This document shows positions 1 through 11,476 of a DNA stretch of 64,000 bases, piece after piece. Position numbers and translations under genes: made by a program. Numbering within the stretch: the first letter of the stretch is position 1; every line of letters begins with the position of its first letter. The notes below the pieces were generated by a model. The model worked only from the letters and a program-made list of their open reading frames with translations. It did no database searches and was not told the DNA's origin. The DNA is from Heterodera schachtii (lineage: Eukaryota; Nematoda; Chromadorea; Rhabditida; Heteroderidae), in the NCBI GenBank assembly GCA_023374025.1, contig SIJG01000059.1, positions 843,373 through 907,372 of the forward strand, written 5' to 3'.

Positions 1-3000
1 TAAAAATTCATAATTTTTATATCCATATAAAAATTCATAATTTTTTATAGGTAAACTATTAATTATCCTTTTTTCAATTAGAGCATGCATAAAATTTTTA
101 TTTCCAGGCTGTCAAGGAAAACACCTCCTGTTTATTATTTTTCTTTTTACATATATTTATTAGCTTTGTTTTTAATTATATCCTTCTAATTTTTTCACAT
201 GCCCATGCAACATTGTAGAGGTGTAGTATTTTATATTAAAATTATCACTTGTGTTCCAATTTTTAAAAATTATGCCTACAAAGGAAGATCCCCAGGTGTC
301 CAAGGGATTTGATTTCCGAATGAAATTTCTTGGGTGTATAGAGCATCCATGGGTTCTTAAGAAAAGTGGTTTTATTTTGCGGAATGAGCCCGAGTGCCGA
401 GTTATGACGTGCCAAAGTTTTTTAATAAATACACAAAACCATAATTATTTGCCCTCTTTGCAGTGTTCAAGGGTGCAGCGGTAATGCGCTAGTTCACGTT
501 TTTAAGCCCCAGGTTCGGATCCCTTACATGAAATTCGTTTTTTATTTTTATTTTTGCCTTTTTATGCAAAAATAAATTATTTTCTTTATTTTTAATCTAT
601 TAATAATTTGAAATGATTTTTTCTAATGAATATACAAGTATTATTTGTTTTGCTTACTTAATAATTTGTCATCCTTAAGTCTATTTACTTAATTTTAAAA
701 ATTGTTTCTTATTTTTGTATTTATAAATTTAGTTTTTGTTTTATTTCACATTTTATTTTATGCAATACCAGGCAAGCTATCTATCAATAGTTGCGTACTT
801 TTTCCCCATGCCTTTTTACAAATCAGTACAGTGATCCACTAAAGAGTATCGGATAGCCAATCATGTTCATTAGGATTTTAAGAAATTTAAAATTAGTTAA
901 TTACTTATTTGATACATTGTTTTGATTCAAATTATCTTCATTTATGCCCGAGAGTTCTATGAAAGTGGATTTTGAAAAGGTATTAGATGCTTAATAGCTT
1001 TTATTTATAGTTTTTTGTTTTTTTAATGTTATTTTATCATTATATACTTTCTATCGTAAAGTAAGATTATAAACATATCTTTTCGGTAATACATTTCTCA
1101 ATAACTTGCTTTAGAAGTTTTAATGTAATTTTTAAGGATTTTTATTTATTTTTTATAATATTTCTATTCATTTCTGATTTTTAGCTTTTTATAAGTATTG
1201 ATTAATTCGTTTCTTTCTTAATTTTCTGGTTTTTTATGTCATTTGTAAAACAAAAGATACATTTTTATTTATTTAAAAATATACTTATAATATTTTTATA
1301 TTTTAATTCAAAGGATAATTAGGTAATTTAAAATCATTAAACTTAAAAATTATTTTTATAAGAATAAGTATTTTTGGTATTATTAAACTTGCTCATAGCA
1401 GTCTTAAAGAATTAATTATCAAAATACCAATCTAATTTTAAAAACTTAAACAAAAATTTATCAACAAATATAAAGTAAAAAGCGAATATAAAAAAGTTTA
1501 CATTTTTGAAAATTTTTTTCTTAGACACAAAAAAATAGAACCAGTAACAATAATACGAATTATAAATTCCATTTTTTGGTAACTTGTGCAATTCACTTGC
1601 ATAGTAAAGCATAATAAGTATGTAAGGAAATATTGCAAAAAAAGATATTAATGAATAAACAAAACTCAGAAGTGCTCAAAAATATTCAAAACAATAGTGA
1701 ATATAATCAATGCGCATTTAAAATTTGACAAAAAATTATTTTATTTTAGAGTTTATTCAAGAATTATACAGCATCAATCAGCAAAAAGAAAAGCTTTATA
1801 ACAAATATATGTATAAAAAAGCAATAAACTAAAATAATAAATCAAGCTACCGCATATTTTCCATGAACTTTTCCCTTTGCTAATGGAGTTCGGTTCCTTA
1901 CTAAATCATTTTTTAAAGTTTAATTGCTAATATTTATTTTTTTAATAATTCTATTTCGATATTAGCTAATTAAAAAATATTATTGCTTTTCTAGCTTAAT
2001 TTATTTTAATTAAAATATTTCAAAACTATCTATTTAAATAGAGCTCTCCTGTCTTTTTGCCAATTCCTTGATAATCCATTTTATTTTCCGTATCTCATTC
2101 ATCATTAAATCTGTATATTTCTATGTTATCGTTGATTATTAGATTTTTTCATTGTGTTTAATTGTTTATTTGTTAGTGTCGTTGAATAAATAGTCCTAAT
2201 TTTCCTATTATTCTTCGTTTTTGTTTGCAAGTTAATTCTATTTTGCAACTTATTGTAAATTTTTATTTGTCAAAAATTTTTTATTTGGATTATAGAATTT
2301 CAGTACTTATAATAAAAATTTGGTGCATATCGAAATATTTTTTGATCGATTTTTTGGTCTAATTTGTATTATTTTCGCCGACTAAGAAATTAAGACGATT
2401 ATATTTGTACTTTAATAAATTTGATAAAAAAGTCCAATTAATTTACACTATTACAATTTAGTCATTCCTTAGTTATACATTCAAATGATATTTTCAATAA
2501 ATAATATTTTTATGCAAAATTAATTTTTTTTTTATCTACAAATTTAGAACAAGTTACATAGAAAAATATTTTTTCGGTTAATTATTCTGATTGATTCTAA
2601 TTAATATTTCGGAAGTTGGAAATGAGAACTCCGTGCCATATCTGGTATGGTTGTAAGTAATTTAATTGAATAAATTAAATAATCTTTTTAATAAATCAGT
2701 TGTTTTATATAACTTTTTTCCAATTTATTCGGCAATGCCCTATTTTTGGTAATGTATGCCTAAAAAGCAAGAACAGAATTTTGAAGTTTTAAGGATTTGG
2801 AAATTTATTATTATTTTAATTTACTTTGTTGTAATATTTTTATTTTGTCTAAGTTTATCTTAATAATTTATTTACAAAATTTGAGCTTTTTATATTTCTA
2901 TGAATGATTGATACTTTGATAGTTTTTCGGGTTAAATGCATCATGTTTCTTACTTCATTTCAAGTTTATACAAATAATGTTTTTGTTTTGTAAAACAAAA

Positions 3001-3872
3001 TTACCAATTAGTAATTGTGCAGATTTAATTGACAGAAAGGAAAATATGACATATTACTATATTTATAAAATCGTGTATTAAAAGCGTCTTGAGTCGTTAA
3101 ATTATTCCGTATTTTATTAATTATTGTTTAAAATTGTTATAAACTATTTATGTATTTAAACGCTTTGGAAGTTTTTTTATTAAAAAAAATTAAGAATGTT
3201 ATTTCATAGGTTTTCATAAAAAATTGCAATTTGTAGGTCAAAATCGGTTGCGTTTGTATGCTATTATACATTTAAGTTTTAAATGTCTATATAAATGATG
3301 TTTTTCAAACAGAAAATCATGATAAAAATTTTTTTTTTAAACACGTAAAACACTTTTTTTTTCTTGCTGAACTGATCGAGCTTTTTTAATGTTCCAGGTC
3401 AATTATTTTATGCACTTTTGGTTAATATTTATAATATTTATTTTAATTTCTTTTACTTATCTGTATATTTGAAATTTTTGTTTGTTTTAATACATTTTTT
3501 AATTTTTCAAAATTTAAACCCAATTTACATTAAAAAGCAGATTAATGAGTTTTTTTTTAAATTTTAATCTTGTATATTCCGACATCACACAGTCTCAGTT
3601 TCGGTAAATCTGGTTGCGTCACTTTGATGATATTGTTCGAGCCTTATCATAAATTTTATTATACGATAAACTACTTATAAATTGGAATTGCTTCTCTATT
3701 TTAGAGGAATGTTATATATATAAAGTTACTATATTGCGATAGTTAGTTTTCATGTGCATTTGTTTCAACTATTTCTGCCCCTTAGATTCCTCCTAATTTA
3801 ATTTGTGCTTTTCCATTGTTTACAAACAAATTTCGTAAGTTCACAATTTACATTATTTTCATAAGTAATGAA
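1..3872. other. T-rich gene-free stretch with degenerate repeats
   Basis: I see no convincing gene. The plus strand is T-rich with many short AT repeats. Two stretches match the far end of the window in diverged form: about 955-1020 resembles 59500-59570 (both contain TGCTTAATAGCTTTT) and about 1887-1950 resembles 62866-62930 (TTCCTTA..AAATCATT..TTAAAGTT). This region is therefore probably the same degenerate repeat landscape as 50-64 kb. ORFs here are short and unlike any family I know. Confidence 0.6.
470..530 (+). repeat. tRNA-like fragment (possible SINE head)
   Basis: GGTTCGGATCC at 512-522 resembles a pol III B box, and TGCAGCGGTAA about 39 bases upstream resembles an A box. The boxes are slightly too close and the arms do not fold as a complete tRNA. 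It is followed by a T-rich tail. It is probably a tRNA-derived SINE or tRNA pseudogene and not a working tRNA. Similar B-box plus T-rich-tail fragments occur near 7535-7545, 48850-48860 (both minus) and 49391-49402 (plus). Confidence 0.3.
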
Positions 3873-3876
3873 CTAG

Positions 3877-4239
3877 CGGGTGTGTGCTTGCGTGTTTCTG
3901 CTGCTTTAAAGCGCTGCGCGCTTCTTGAGCTTCGCTACCTAGTATTGTATTAGGGTCTTGGCGTCAGCCGACATGCACTTGGTTTCACTCAGTAATGAGC
4001 TGACACATTGCATATTTCAGTGCAATGGAAACCGGAAGTGCCCTAACTCGCACGTCATCCCTCCTCCCTCCCTTAGTCCAGGTGGCAGTACTTTATATCC
4101 ATATTTAAGTGCAGGTGAGAATGGGGCGGCATCGGAACAGTACCGCACACACTGGACTATAGCTCGTTTGATTTATGCAATAGAGATCCAAGGCTTTGTG
4201 TAATGAAGTTGGCATGCCAACCTGGCTTGGATTGCTCTT
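3877..4239 (-). other. Helitron 3' non-coding region
   Basis: About 360 bases between the helicase stop codon and the Helitron terminus. It is more GC-rich than the surroundings. It contains no ORF that I can support. It is best read as the 3' untranslated and terminal region of the element. Confidence 0.65.
3909..3923 (-). other. Helitron 3' terminal hairpin
   Basis: Stem AAGCGC/GCGCTT with a 3-base loop, about 32 bases from the CTAG terminus. A subterminal hairpin of this kind is the usual end signal of Helitrons. The sequence between hairpin and end, including CACACCCGCTAG, looks like typical Helitron tails. Confidence 0.85.
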
Positions 4240-7083
4240 TTATTGCAATTTGAGCATGTTTTTGGCCACAATGTTCAGCACTTTCGCTTGACCTTGGGCA
4301 TCGATCTCCCTTTTTGGAGCATGCACACGGACATTGTTGCCGTCCGTTGCCCTTGAAAAGGCAGTATATAATTGACCATGGGTAAATACTTCCCTTTCCA
4401 GGTCAATGCCGACAGTGCGGATTGTTTGGCCCTGACCTTTTTGAATGGTCATAGCGAATGCAGGCTTAATTGGGAACTGCAAACGCTCGTATTTCAGCCC
4501 ACCAGGCGTTTTGTCCTCGAAAACATTGCGAGATCTTTCAAGGAAAAACCTCACTTGGCCACCAATAGCATTGCTATTGATTACACGACCGACAAGGCGA
4601 TCATCGCCAAGTTCTTCGAGGACAATGCGTGTGCCATTGATCAGCCCTTCCCTATCACTTTTGTTGATAAGGAGGACAACAACGCTTCCGACCTTTAGTC
4701 GCAGACAGTGGGGAGGCATCCCAGAGTCTGTGCGTCTGTTCAATGCTGCCACTTCGGACTCGATCTCATCGATGTCCAATGGGCGATCGTCAAGAGGTTT
4801 GTCCGTGGACAAATATTCCCGCACTTGACCTGGCACATTCGCCATCATCATTTCGTTGACTTCGTCGCACGTGTCAATGTGCGGGGCGAGTATCAAACGG
4901 TTGAGCAGCTCCTTGTCATTGCCAAGGAGTTGTTGAAAGTTTGGATAAACAAAGTTTATCAGCTCTTCCCTGCTCTTTACGATGTACTGCGGAGGAATCC
5001 AGAAGTGTTCTCCGGTCTCTCCGAGCCCAATTTGGCGGTACATTTGCAAGTACGCTTGCTGGCCTTGGCCTAATCTCTGGTTGATGGTCAATTTCATTGT
5101 GGTGAATTGACGAAACAACGGAGAAGTTTGAAAGCAGGCCGTAACTTGTGCGGTTATGCCTTCATGAGGCACGACCGGCAGTGACTGTTTGAAGTCACCG
5201 CTGAAAATGACCGTCTTTCCTCCGAAGGGAAGGTCCTTGTACTGGGGAATTGCCATTTCTTTGCACACACGGTCAATGACCTCAATCACCGTATTGTGAA
5301 GCATGGTGATCTCATCAATGATGATGAGTTGTGCTTCACGAATCCGTCGGGCAAAGAAGCTCTCAAGTGGAATGCTTGGAAGCTTGTCCAGCGACACATC
5401 TCTGCCCAGTCGGAAGGTGGAATGGGCTGTCTTCCCATACGGCAGCAAAATAGCTGCACACCCAGTGGATGCCGTGGCAAGCACTTTGTGATTATATGGG
5501 GCCTTCCGCAATCGCCTTATAATTTGGCCAAACAAAAATGTTTTCCCGGTCCCTCCGTCGCCGAATATAAAAAATCGGCGAGGTACAGTCGCATCCCTTG
5601 GGTCCGACTGAATTGCCTTAACAACAGCATCAAAGACCGCTTGTTGGTCGGTGTTGAGTGGCGGAGGAGTGTTTTGCTGAGGCCGAGGATTTGGTTGGCC
5701 AGGCGGCAAATTCAAATCATCATCGCCAAAGAAAAACTCATTAATTGCCGCATTTGTATTTTTGGCAATTGAGTTTGGCGGGTCTGGCAGGCCAAAATGC
5801 ACACAGCTTAAGTTAAAGCATTTGTGCAGCCGCCAATCAATGTCGGCTAGGGCTTCAAGCTCTGCTGCTTGGCGTTGTGCCGGTGTGGTAATGCCTTGAG
5901 GAAAGTACATTTGGTCTTTGTACTTGTTCCACAATTCGACGGCATTACTGGGCTGGCCATAAACGAGGATGCTCATGAAGAGCCACCTCATTTGATCAGG
6001 CCATCGTGACAACGCTGCCTCAGCGAGTGTTTTATCCCAGATTTTGTCATCCTCAAGAAGACCGTGCCTTATTGCAGCATCAGTAAAAGAGGTACAAGGC
6101 TGACCATTTACCATTTTAAGATGGTCAGGGTCACCGGGAAAGTGGCGCATAAGTGAATATAGCGCAAATCTTTCCGGATCCTTGGGTGGAACAGGGACAA
6201 TTCGACCAATTGGAGGCCTTTTGATGGGCTTCCTTTTGTAAAGAACCCATTTGACCTTATCCCATCGGAATTGTTCCGGCACTTTTTCGAAAAGCATGTC
6301 CTTGAACTTAGGATCATGCCGCCATTCATTTTGCCATTGTTTCCAATAGGCTGAGCATTGTGTTTCCGGCAGTGTGCCTTGCTGGATTTGCTGAGCTTTG
6401 CTCACCAGCTGGAAAGCCCTATATACAATGGACTGTTGATTTGGCAAATGAATCATCAATTTGACAACGTGGTGCGAAAGCCGAACATATGGTGTAGAGT
6501 TAACAACGGCATATGCCTCCGTAGCACCACGGAAGTTCATTTTGGCATATTGAGCCGGCTCATCGATACCGATTTTGTTGCCGGACTCTTCTTTGCACTC
6601 GACATAACAATGTCCAGGACCTTTGAATGGGTACTTTAGTGCATATTTTATATTTGCCTTGTTACCATACGCAAATAGCACATTGTGATGTACCCGGTAG
6701 CGTAGTAAAACATAAGGGTTGTACGGCACGACCTGTGAGTTGTCGTATATTAAGCCGTTTACCTCTATATTGGCACCACCATCCTGGGGTGCAGGCCGGT
6801 AATACAACGCAGGCCTGTCGGGCCGCAAAATCGTACATTTTGAGTAAGGGGCTGGGAAGCCCTTTTTGCAGCGCCCGTAATATTGGTCACGAGTACCACA
6901 CCAACTTTCGCTGCACCTGTGCAGCTGCAAATGCATCAATTCGCGCACTTGGCGGTGCATTTCCGCGATGGGAGTGTCATCACCTTTTTCTGGCAAAAGT
7001 GGAATGTGAGCCCAAATGTATTGCTGAAATGATGTCTCAGAATCCCTAATCACACAGGGACTCAGAGGTCTTAACGATGTCAT
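4240..7083 (-). CDS. Helitron Rep/Pif1-like helicase, N-terminally truncated (947 aa)
   Basis: Rolling-circle transposase-helicase of a Helitron. Visible from the N-terminus: the end of the Rep domain with CKKGFPAPYS (residues ~70-79), YNPYVLLRYR (~120), and the paired-tyrosine motif YALKYPFKG (~147-155, normally the strand-cleaving Tyr pair). A Pif1/SF1 helicase follows: Walker A GDGGTGKT (~508-515), Walker B IIIDEIT (~585), FSGDFKQ (~628) and YTAFSRAT (~905). The upstream HUH metal-binding motif (normally in EFQKRGLPH-like context) is missing. The first ~17 codons lie in a 175-bp repeat whose second copy is at 7570-7745, so this start is a junction and not the native start. Complete Helitron proteins usually exceed 1,300 residues. 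The ORF is otherwise open for 2.8 kb, suggesting recent truncation or selection on the helicase part. Confidence 0.9.
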   Translation of the reverse strand: MTSLRPLSPCVIRDSETSFQQYIWAHIPLLPEKGDDTPIAEMHRQVRELMHLQLHRCSESWCGTRDQYYGRCKKGFPAPYSKCTILRPDRPALYYRPAPQDGGANIEVNGLIYDNSQVVPYNPYVLLRYRVHHNVLFAYGNKANIKYALKYPFKGPGHCYVECKEESGNKIGIDEPAQYAKMNFRGATEAYAVVNSTPYVRLSHHVVKLMIHLPNQQSIVYRAFQLVSKAQQIQQGTLPETQCSAYWKQWQNEWRHDPKFKDMLFEKVPEQFRWDKVKWVLYKRKPIKRPPIGRIVPVPPKDPERFALYSLMRHFPGDPDHLKMVNGQPCTSFTDAAIRHGLLEDDKIWDKTLAEAALSRWPDQMRWLFMSILVYGQPSNAVELWNKYKDQMYFPQGITTPAQRQAAELEALADIDWRLHKCFNLSCVHFGLPDPPNSIAKNTNAAINEFFFGDDDLNLPPGQPNPRPQQNTPPPLNTDQQAVFDAVVKAIQSDPRDATVPRRFFIFGDGGTGKTFLFGQIIRRLRKAPYNHKVLATASTGCAAILLPYGKTAHSTFRLGRDVSLDKLPSIPLESFFARRIREAQLIIIDEITMLHNTVIEVIDRVCKEMAIPQYKDLPFGGKTVIFSGDFKQSLPVVPHEGITAQVTACFQTSPLFRQFTTMKLTINQRLGQGQQAYLQMYRQIGLGETGEHFWIPPQYIVKSREELINFVYPNFQQLLGNDKELLNRLILAPHIDTCDEVNEMMMANVPGQVREYLSTDKPLDDRPLDIDEIESEVAALNRRTDSGMPPHCLRLKVGSVVVLLINKSDREGLINGTRIVLEELGDDRLVGRVINSNAIGGQVRFFLERSRNVFEDKTPGGLKYERLQFPIKPAFAMTIQKGQGQTIRTVGIDLEREVFTHGQLYTAFSRATDGNNVRVHAPKREIDAQGQAKVLNIVAKNMLKLQ

Positions 7084-7205
7084 AACTGAAACCTGATTTC
7101 AGATTCGTGATCAGCACCCTAAAATGCCCCTAAGGACATGTTTTTGTAAGATTTGTGGTGAAAAAATTTTTCAACTTAAAAACCATGTGCTCACTCACCC
7201 TTTTG
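7031..7205. repeat. Direct repeat, copy 1 (Helitron junction)
   Basis: About 175 bp matching 7570-7745. Both begin AATGATGTCTCAGAATCCC, carry an imperfect palindrome (TCAGAATCCC...GGGA.TCTGAG), and continue through TTAACGATGTC and GACATGTTTTTG. This copy forms the first codons of the truncated Helitron ORF, so the repeat marks the breakpoint. Confidence 0.75.
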
Positions 7206-7569
7206 GTCCCGAATCAACAGTGATTAGAATAGGTACAACATTTATTAGAAGAGGTACATAAAGTTTGAAATTTATAATATAGAAAATATTTATTGAAATT
7301 GAAAGGAATTAATTTCTCGAAGATTCAAATTAAATAAAACATTTATTCATCAGAAAATAATTTAAAATAAATTAATAAAACAATATTAAATTAAATAAAA
7401 AAATTAAACATTTATTCACCAAAATCATTTAAATAAATTAAAAATTTTTATTTATTATTAATAATACAAAACAAATTAATTAAAAAAGGTAAAAATAACC
7501 CAAAAATGCATAGCAAAAATAATTTACACCGCCCGGATTCGAACTTCCCCTCCCCCCCTCCCCTCTCAA
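7206..7569. other. AT-rich spacer with tRNA-like B-box fragment
   Basis: AT-rich sequence between the two direct repeats. On the minus strand AGTTCGAATCC (7535-7545) resembles a B box and is followed by GGGCGGTGTAA and an A/T-rich tail, as in other tRNA-like fragments of this window. No gene is seen. Confidence 0.4.
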
Positions 7570-7745
7570 AATGATGTCTCAGAATCCCCAATCACACAGG
7601 GATTCTGAGGCCTTAACGATGTCAAAAGTAAAATCTGATTTCATATTCGTATCAGCGACCTAAAATAGCCCCAAAGACATGTTTTTGAAGATATTTGATA
7701 AAAAAAAATTTTCACTCAAAAATCCTGGTCACCCCCCTATGGTCC
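7570..7745. repeat. Direct repeat, copy 2
   Basis: Second copy of the 175-bp repeat at 7031-7205, diverged by scattered substitutions and small indels. It is joined to further non-coding repeat sequence on its right. Confidence 0.75.
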
Positions 7746-9010
7746 CGAACCCCAAAATCACTTTTATTTTTGTATCTTTTTTTAAAAAAGTGATAAAAAT
7801 CTAAAATAAATTTTATCTTATAGCGCAAAAAATTGCGGATTTTGGTAGTATTTTAATTTTCCAGAATGACTTTTCAGAACTGAGTTATAAAAAAATTTCT
7901 GAAAAATCGAATTTTTCCAGAAATTCTGAAATAACTTTTTTCTTTTTAGAGATAGAAATTCCTAATAAATCCTATAAAGGTCTCCTTATTTTTCTGTATT
8001 TTTAAAGTTTTATTGCATGAAAATCGTCCCACTTAAAAATGAGCTACGAATTTACAAATTTTAACCCAAAACCCTGAGAGCCAAAAAATTTGAAAAATAT
8101 TATCGAATTTTTAAAAAATTCCAAAAATTCTGAAACGTAAAACAAAGGTCATATTCGTGCTGAGCACCTCAAAATACCCCAGAAAAAAATTTTTTGCCTT
8201 CATTTTCAAGCCAAAAAAAATTTTCGAAAATTTCTAGGGGCCTAGCTCGAAAATTTTTGAAAAATTTCCGACCTATAGTACACCATTCGATAGCCCATAA
8301 AATTCTCTACAATTTTGGTCTAAGGTGTTTTTTGACTTAAAACAACCCCTGACGAGTTATGGGCCCGGGACTCAAATGTCCCGCTCAGGCCAAAAAAATT
8401 TTCTATTTCCGGAAAAAAATCGAAAATTTTTCGAAAAAAATACCATTCGATAGAGCTCAAAAAACGATGTTTTGGAAGTGGTCTTCGTTTTCCCTGGAAA
8501 AATCGTTAAAAAATCATAAAATTCAAAAACCGAAAAACCGAATTTTAGGCCTAACTCGAAAATTTTTGAAAATTTTCAAAATTTCAAAATTTTAAAAAAT
8601 CGAGCTCATCGAGCTCTACAATAAGTCTGCTGGCGCCCCCTGGCTCAGACCAAACCCGGGCGCGCTATTCGCCTGGTACTGAAGTGTCCAAAAATGTGTT
8701 TCTTACGTTGCCTAACCTACAGCTCAGGCCTTTGATCTGATCAAAAAATTTTTGCTGGCAAAGTTGTAGGCCACAGTTGGGGCATTTCGCTTTTGGGGTC
8801 CTCTAAGCCCTGAAATCAAAAGCAAAAAATTTCGTAACACTGAGACTGTGGGCAAAGTCAGTTTTCGAGCCGCTGGGACTCAGTTGGCCACCGGACCGGA
8901 AAATCCGTATTTTTCCCGGATGCGCCGTAACCGACTACATACCCATGCCAAATTTCAGCTCCGTACCTATTCCCGTTCGACTCAAATTAGTTTTTGAAGC
9001 GAAACCCCTT
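7746..9010. repeat. Non-coding repeat block with recurrent module
   Basis: A- and T-runs alternate with GC-richer text. No believable ORF is present. A module like ATTCGTG.TCAGCACCTCAAAA.CCCC occurs at about 7105, 7648 and 8155, at 11034, and inverted near 10830. The sentence-like stretch 8620-9000 (GCTGGCGCCCCCTGGCTCAG onwards) is compositionally unlike its flanks and ends abruptly at AT-rich DNA near 9010. It looks like piled-up non-autonomous transposon sequence. Confidence 0.5.
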
Positions 9011-10226
9011 ACCTATATAACATATATATAATGAAATTATTTTATTTTTATGCATTTATAAATAATTTTACAAGGAAGTTCCTTTATATTTGTTACGTAA
9101 TTTTAACGGAATTATTATAATTTGCTAGTGATAATTTATTTATTATTCGTAATTTAATGTAAAAGTTGAATAAATATTGTAATAATTGCAGTCATCGAAC
9201 GTAAATATAATTTTTTTTGTTAGTCAAAATTATATTAATTTTATATCCGAAATAACTTAAATGTTCTATTTAATTGTTTTTTGTTAATTCATATTAATTT
9301 TCAAACGTTCAGGCTGCCAAAGATTTAAGTTCAATTTTTATATTTCTTGCGTTAAAAGTCATTGTCACCGACTATTTTTATGGTGTATTATTTATATTTA
9401 GTTTTTCATGTTAGGTATTTGATTTGCGTAAGGATGGCAATATTCAAAAAATAATAATAAATTTATATTTTTTAAATTTATTTAACTCTTTTATTCTGTT
9501 TTTAAATGACCAATTTTTTTAATGCCTTTGATTTCCTTATACATAGATATACTCTGCTCAATTTTCATTATAACTTTTTTTAAATAGTTGACCAATTTCA
9601 ATACCTAATCAACTTTAAATATTAAGATTTGAATATTTTTAATTTTTTCGTACTAGCGAAATAATGTGGGATTTATTCTCAGTTGCAATTAATTTTTGAA
9701 ATTTTCCTTTCTAATGTTTTTCATAATTTATATGAAGAAAATGTGTTTGTTATTAATTTCATTGATCAAAATATCTTTTTTTGCAGTAATTTTTAATTTT
9801 ATTGTATTTTGTCTCTTCTTTATGATTTATAACACCGCCGGAGCTCACAAAATTCCCTTTTTTGACACAAAAACCACCAAGGTACTTAAAACTAAAACTA
9901 ATTTTTTCGAATTAAAAAAATCGCTCATTCATAAACGGCACTGCCGGCGTAATAATATGGTAAGAAAATCAATTTAAAAACAAATTTTTTCATAGGAAAA
10001 TTTTGAAATAAATTTTTTTCAAAATTATCCAAAGCAATCAAAATTCAATACTGCATTGGCCAGATGTGCTAATTTATCATAATTTTGCTGACTTCAAAGG
10101 GTCAATTATGTGATGATTTCCTGATTCTTTGAGAAATTTGCTAACTAATACTTATTTTTTCAAAAAAGCCTCAAAAATGACCAATTTTCACAGTCAAAAT
10201 GTCTCAAAATGAATAATTTCCCACCA
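9011..10226. other. AT-rich intergenic stretch
   Basis: No gene is recognised. Small GC islands near 9833 (ACACCGCCGG) and 9938 (GGCACTGCCGGCG) resemble halves of the palindromic repeat described at 10227 and elsewhere, so old copies of that family probably lie here. Confidence 0.4.
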
Positions 10227-10247
10227 GCGGTGCTTATCAGCACCGCC
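10227..10247. repeat. GC-rich palindrome (GGCGGYGCC-TATC family)
   Basis: GCGGTGCT, loop TATC, AGCACCGC: a perfect 8-bp hairpin. Compared with the other copies the last stem base pair is changed on both sides (C-G to T-A), so pairing is preserved. A partner copy lies about 110 bp downstream (10338-10362). Confidence 0.7.
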
Positions 10248-10337
10248 GGGCCATTATTTTTTTCATAAAACAGGCTCAAATCGCAAAAATTGAGTTTTTT
10301 GGGTAAAATGTTAACAAAACTCAAATTTCCAGTTTTT

Positions 10338-10362
10338 ACGGCGGTACCTGCCAGCGCCGCCG
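10338..10362. repeat. GC-rich palindrome, partner copy
   Basis: GGCGG and CGCCGCCGG arms around TACCTGCCAG. Imperfect but the same family and spacing as the pairs at 11866/11992 and 52297/52425. Confidence 0.55.
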
Positions 10363-10638
10363 GCCCCAAAAGACGCCGTTAATAACTTTTTAATTTGGTA
10401 TAAAATTTTTCAAAATGTTGATTTTACATTAATATTAATTTTCTAATTTACGAACGGAAAACGGAAATGCATTTTTGCTTTATGCAAAAAAACGAATGAA
10501 TTAATGTGGTCATTAGGAGAAGAACCAATTTGTGCAATTGGAGGATAATGGCAATGGAACGCTGGCACCGCGTCCTTTTATATTGATTAAAAGAAGGGCT
10601 GTAGAGAGAGAGAAGGGGGGGGGGGTGCTATGTATGTC

Positions 10639-11334
10639 ATTATAAAAAAGGCATCAAAAAGGTCGTTATAAAAAAACCATCAAATGAAAATTTCGAACAA
10701 AAAACTATCTGTAGCTTTTGTCAAAGTCGGTACTTGTTAAGTTTACCTGACAGATTTCACATACATTTTCAAATGCCTATAAATATGTTTTAGAAATTAA
10801 TGAAAATAAGCTTTAAGGGGTTTTTGAGGTCGCTGATCACGAAAATAGCACCCATTTTTGCCAATTTCGAGCCCCTGACCCGAACTCGAACAAAAACAAA
10901 ATTAGAAAGTTTGTATTGATGATATCCTCATTGGCATCTTGCCCATGCGGGTATTATTGGTACAGGAAGCCTGTCAATTTGTTGTCCCTGTACAGCTCAT
11001 GTAGTGAATAGTAGCGCCGATCTGAGCCCGGATTCGTGATCAGCTACCTCAAAAACCCCTTAAAGCTTATTTTCATTAATTTCTAAAACACATTTATAAG
11101 CATTTGAAAATGTATGCGAAATCTGTCAGGTAAACTTAACAAATACCTCAAAGTCTATCAAATTAGACATTATTGATATCATTCGATAGCACTAGGTGTC
11201 CTCTATTAGCCTGCAAAATTTCAAAAATTTCGTTAAGTTTCAAAAAAGTTATGGCCAAAAATATTCTTAAAAACCTGGCCACATGCGTACTTATATGGTC
11301 TTTTATATAACGCCCTTTTGATGGATTTTTATAA
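10639..11334. mobile_element. Non-autonomous inverted-repeat element (~0.7 kb)
   Basis: Outer inverted arms 10639-10681 and 11294-11334 share ATTATAAAAA..G.CATCAAAA.GG.CGTTATA.AAA..CCAT. Inner arms 10721-10843 and 11033-11155 are closely inverted over ~120 bp (for example TTAAGTTTACCTGACAGAT). No ORF, so it depends on enzymes in trans. A related fragment with the same terminal ATAACGCCCTT.T.GATG lies at 26990-27190. The left end abuts a G-run and I could not define a target duplication. Confidence 0.7.
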
Positions 11335-11472
11335 GGGGGGGTGGGAAGCGAGAGAGAGTGTCAAACGAGAGAGGGCGAGGGGAAGAGAAAGAGGTGGGGG
11401 AAGGAAAGAGAAAGCGAAGAGAGGGGGGGGGGGGGAGGGAGCGAGAGAGAGAAAGGTGGGGCATAGAAATAA
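11335..11472 (+). repeat. Polypurine G/A low-complexity tract
   Basis: About 135 bases almost wholly G and A (GAGAGAG, GGGGGGG, GGAAAGAGAAAG units). It abuts the inverted-repeat element, whose other end also carries GAGAGAGAGAAGGGGG (10604-10625). It may be an expanded target or end sequence, and could form triplex or G-quadruplex DNA. Confidence 0.7.
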
Positions 11473-11476
11473 TGTA

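Larger units (their letters stand above)
3873..7083 (-). mobile_element. Helitron, 5'-truncated, with intact 3' end
   Basis: The minus-strand element ends at CTAG (3873-3876) and is followed by T, as expected for Helitrons, which finish in CTRR and insert between A and T. A GC-rich hairpin lies about 30 bases inside the end. The Rep-helicase ORF lies upstream (4240-7083). The 5' terminus (TC) and the N-terminal HUH part of Rep are not present: the coding sequence runs into a repeat at about 7031, also found at 7570. The element is therefore a 3' fragment, which could still be recognised in trans by another Helitron's enzyme. Confidence 0.85.

Noticed and set aside
4372..7049. Several plus-strand ORFs of 90-160 codons opposite the Helitron helicase
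   Set aside because: Antisense shadows of the clearly recognisable minus-strand helicase.
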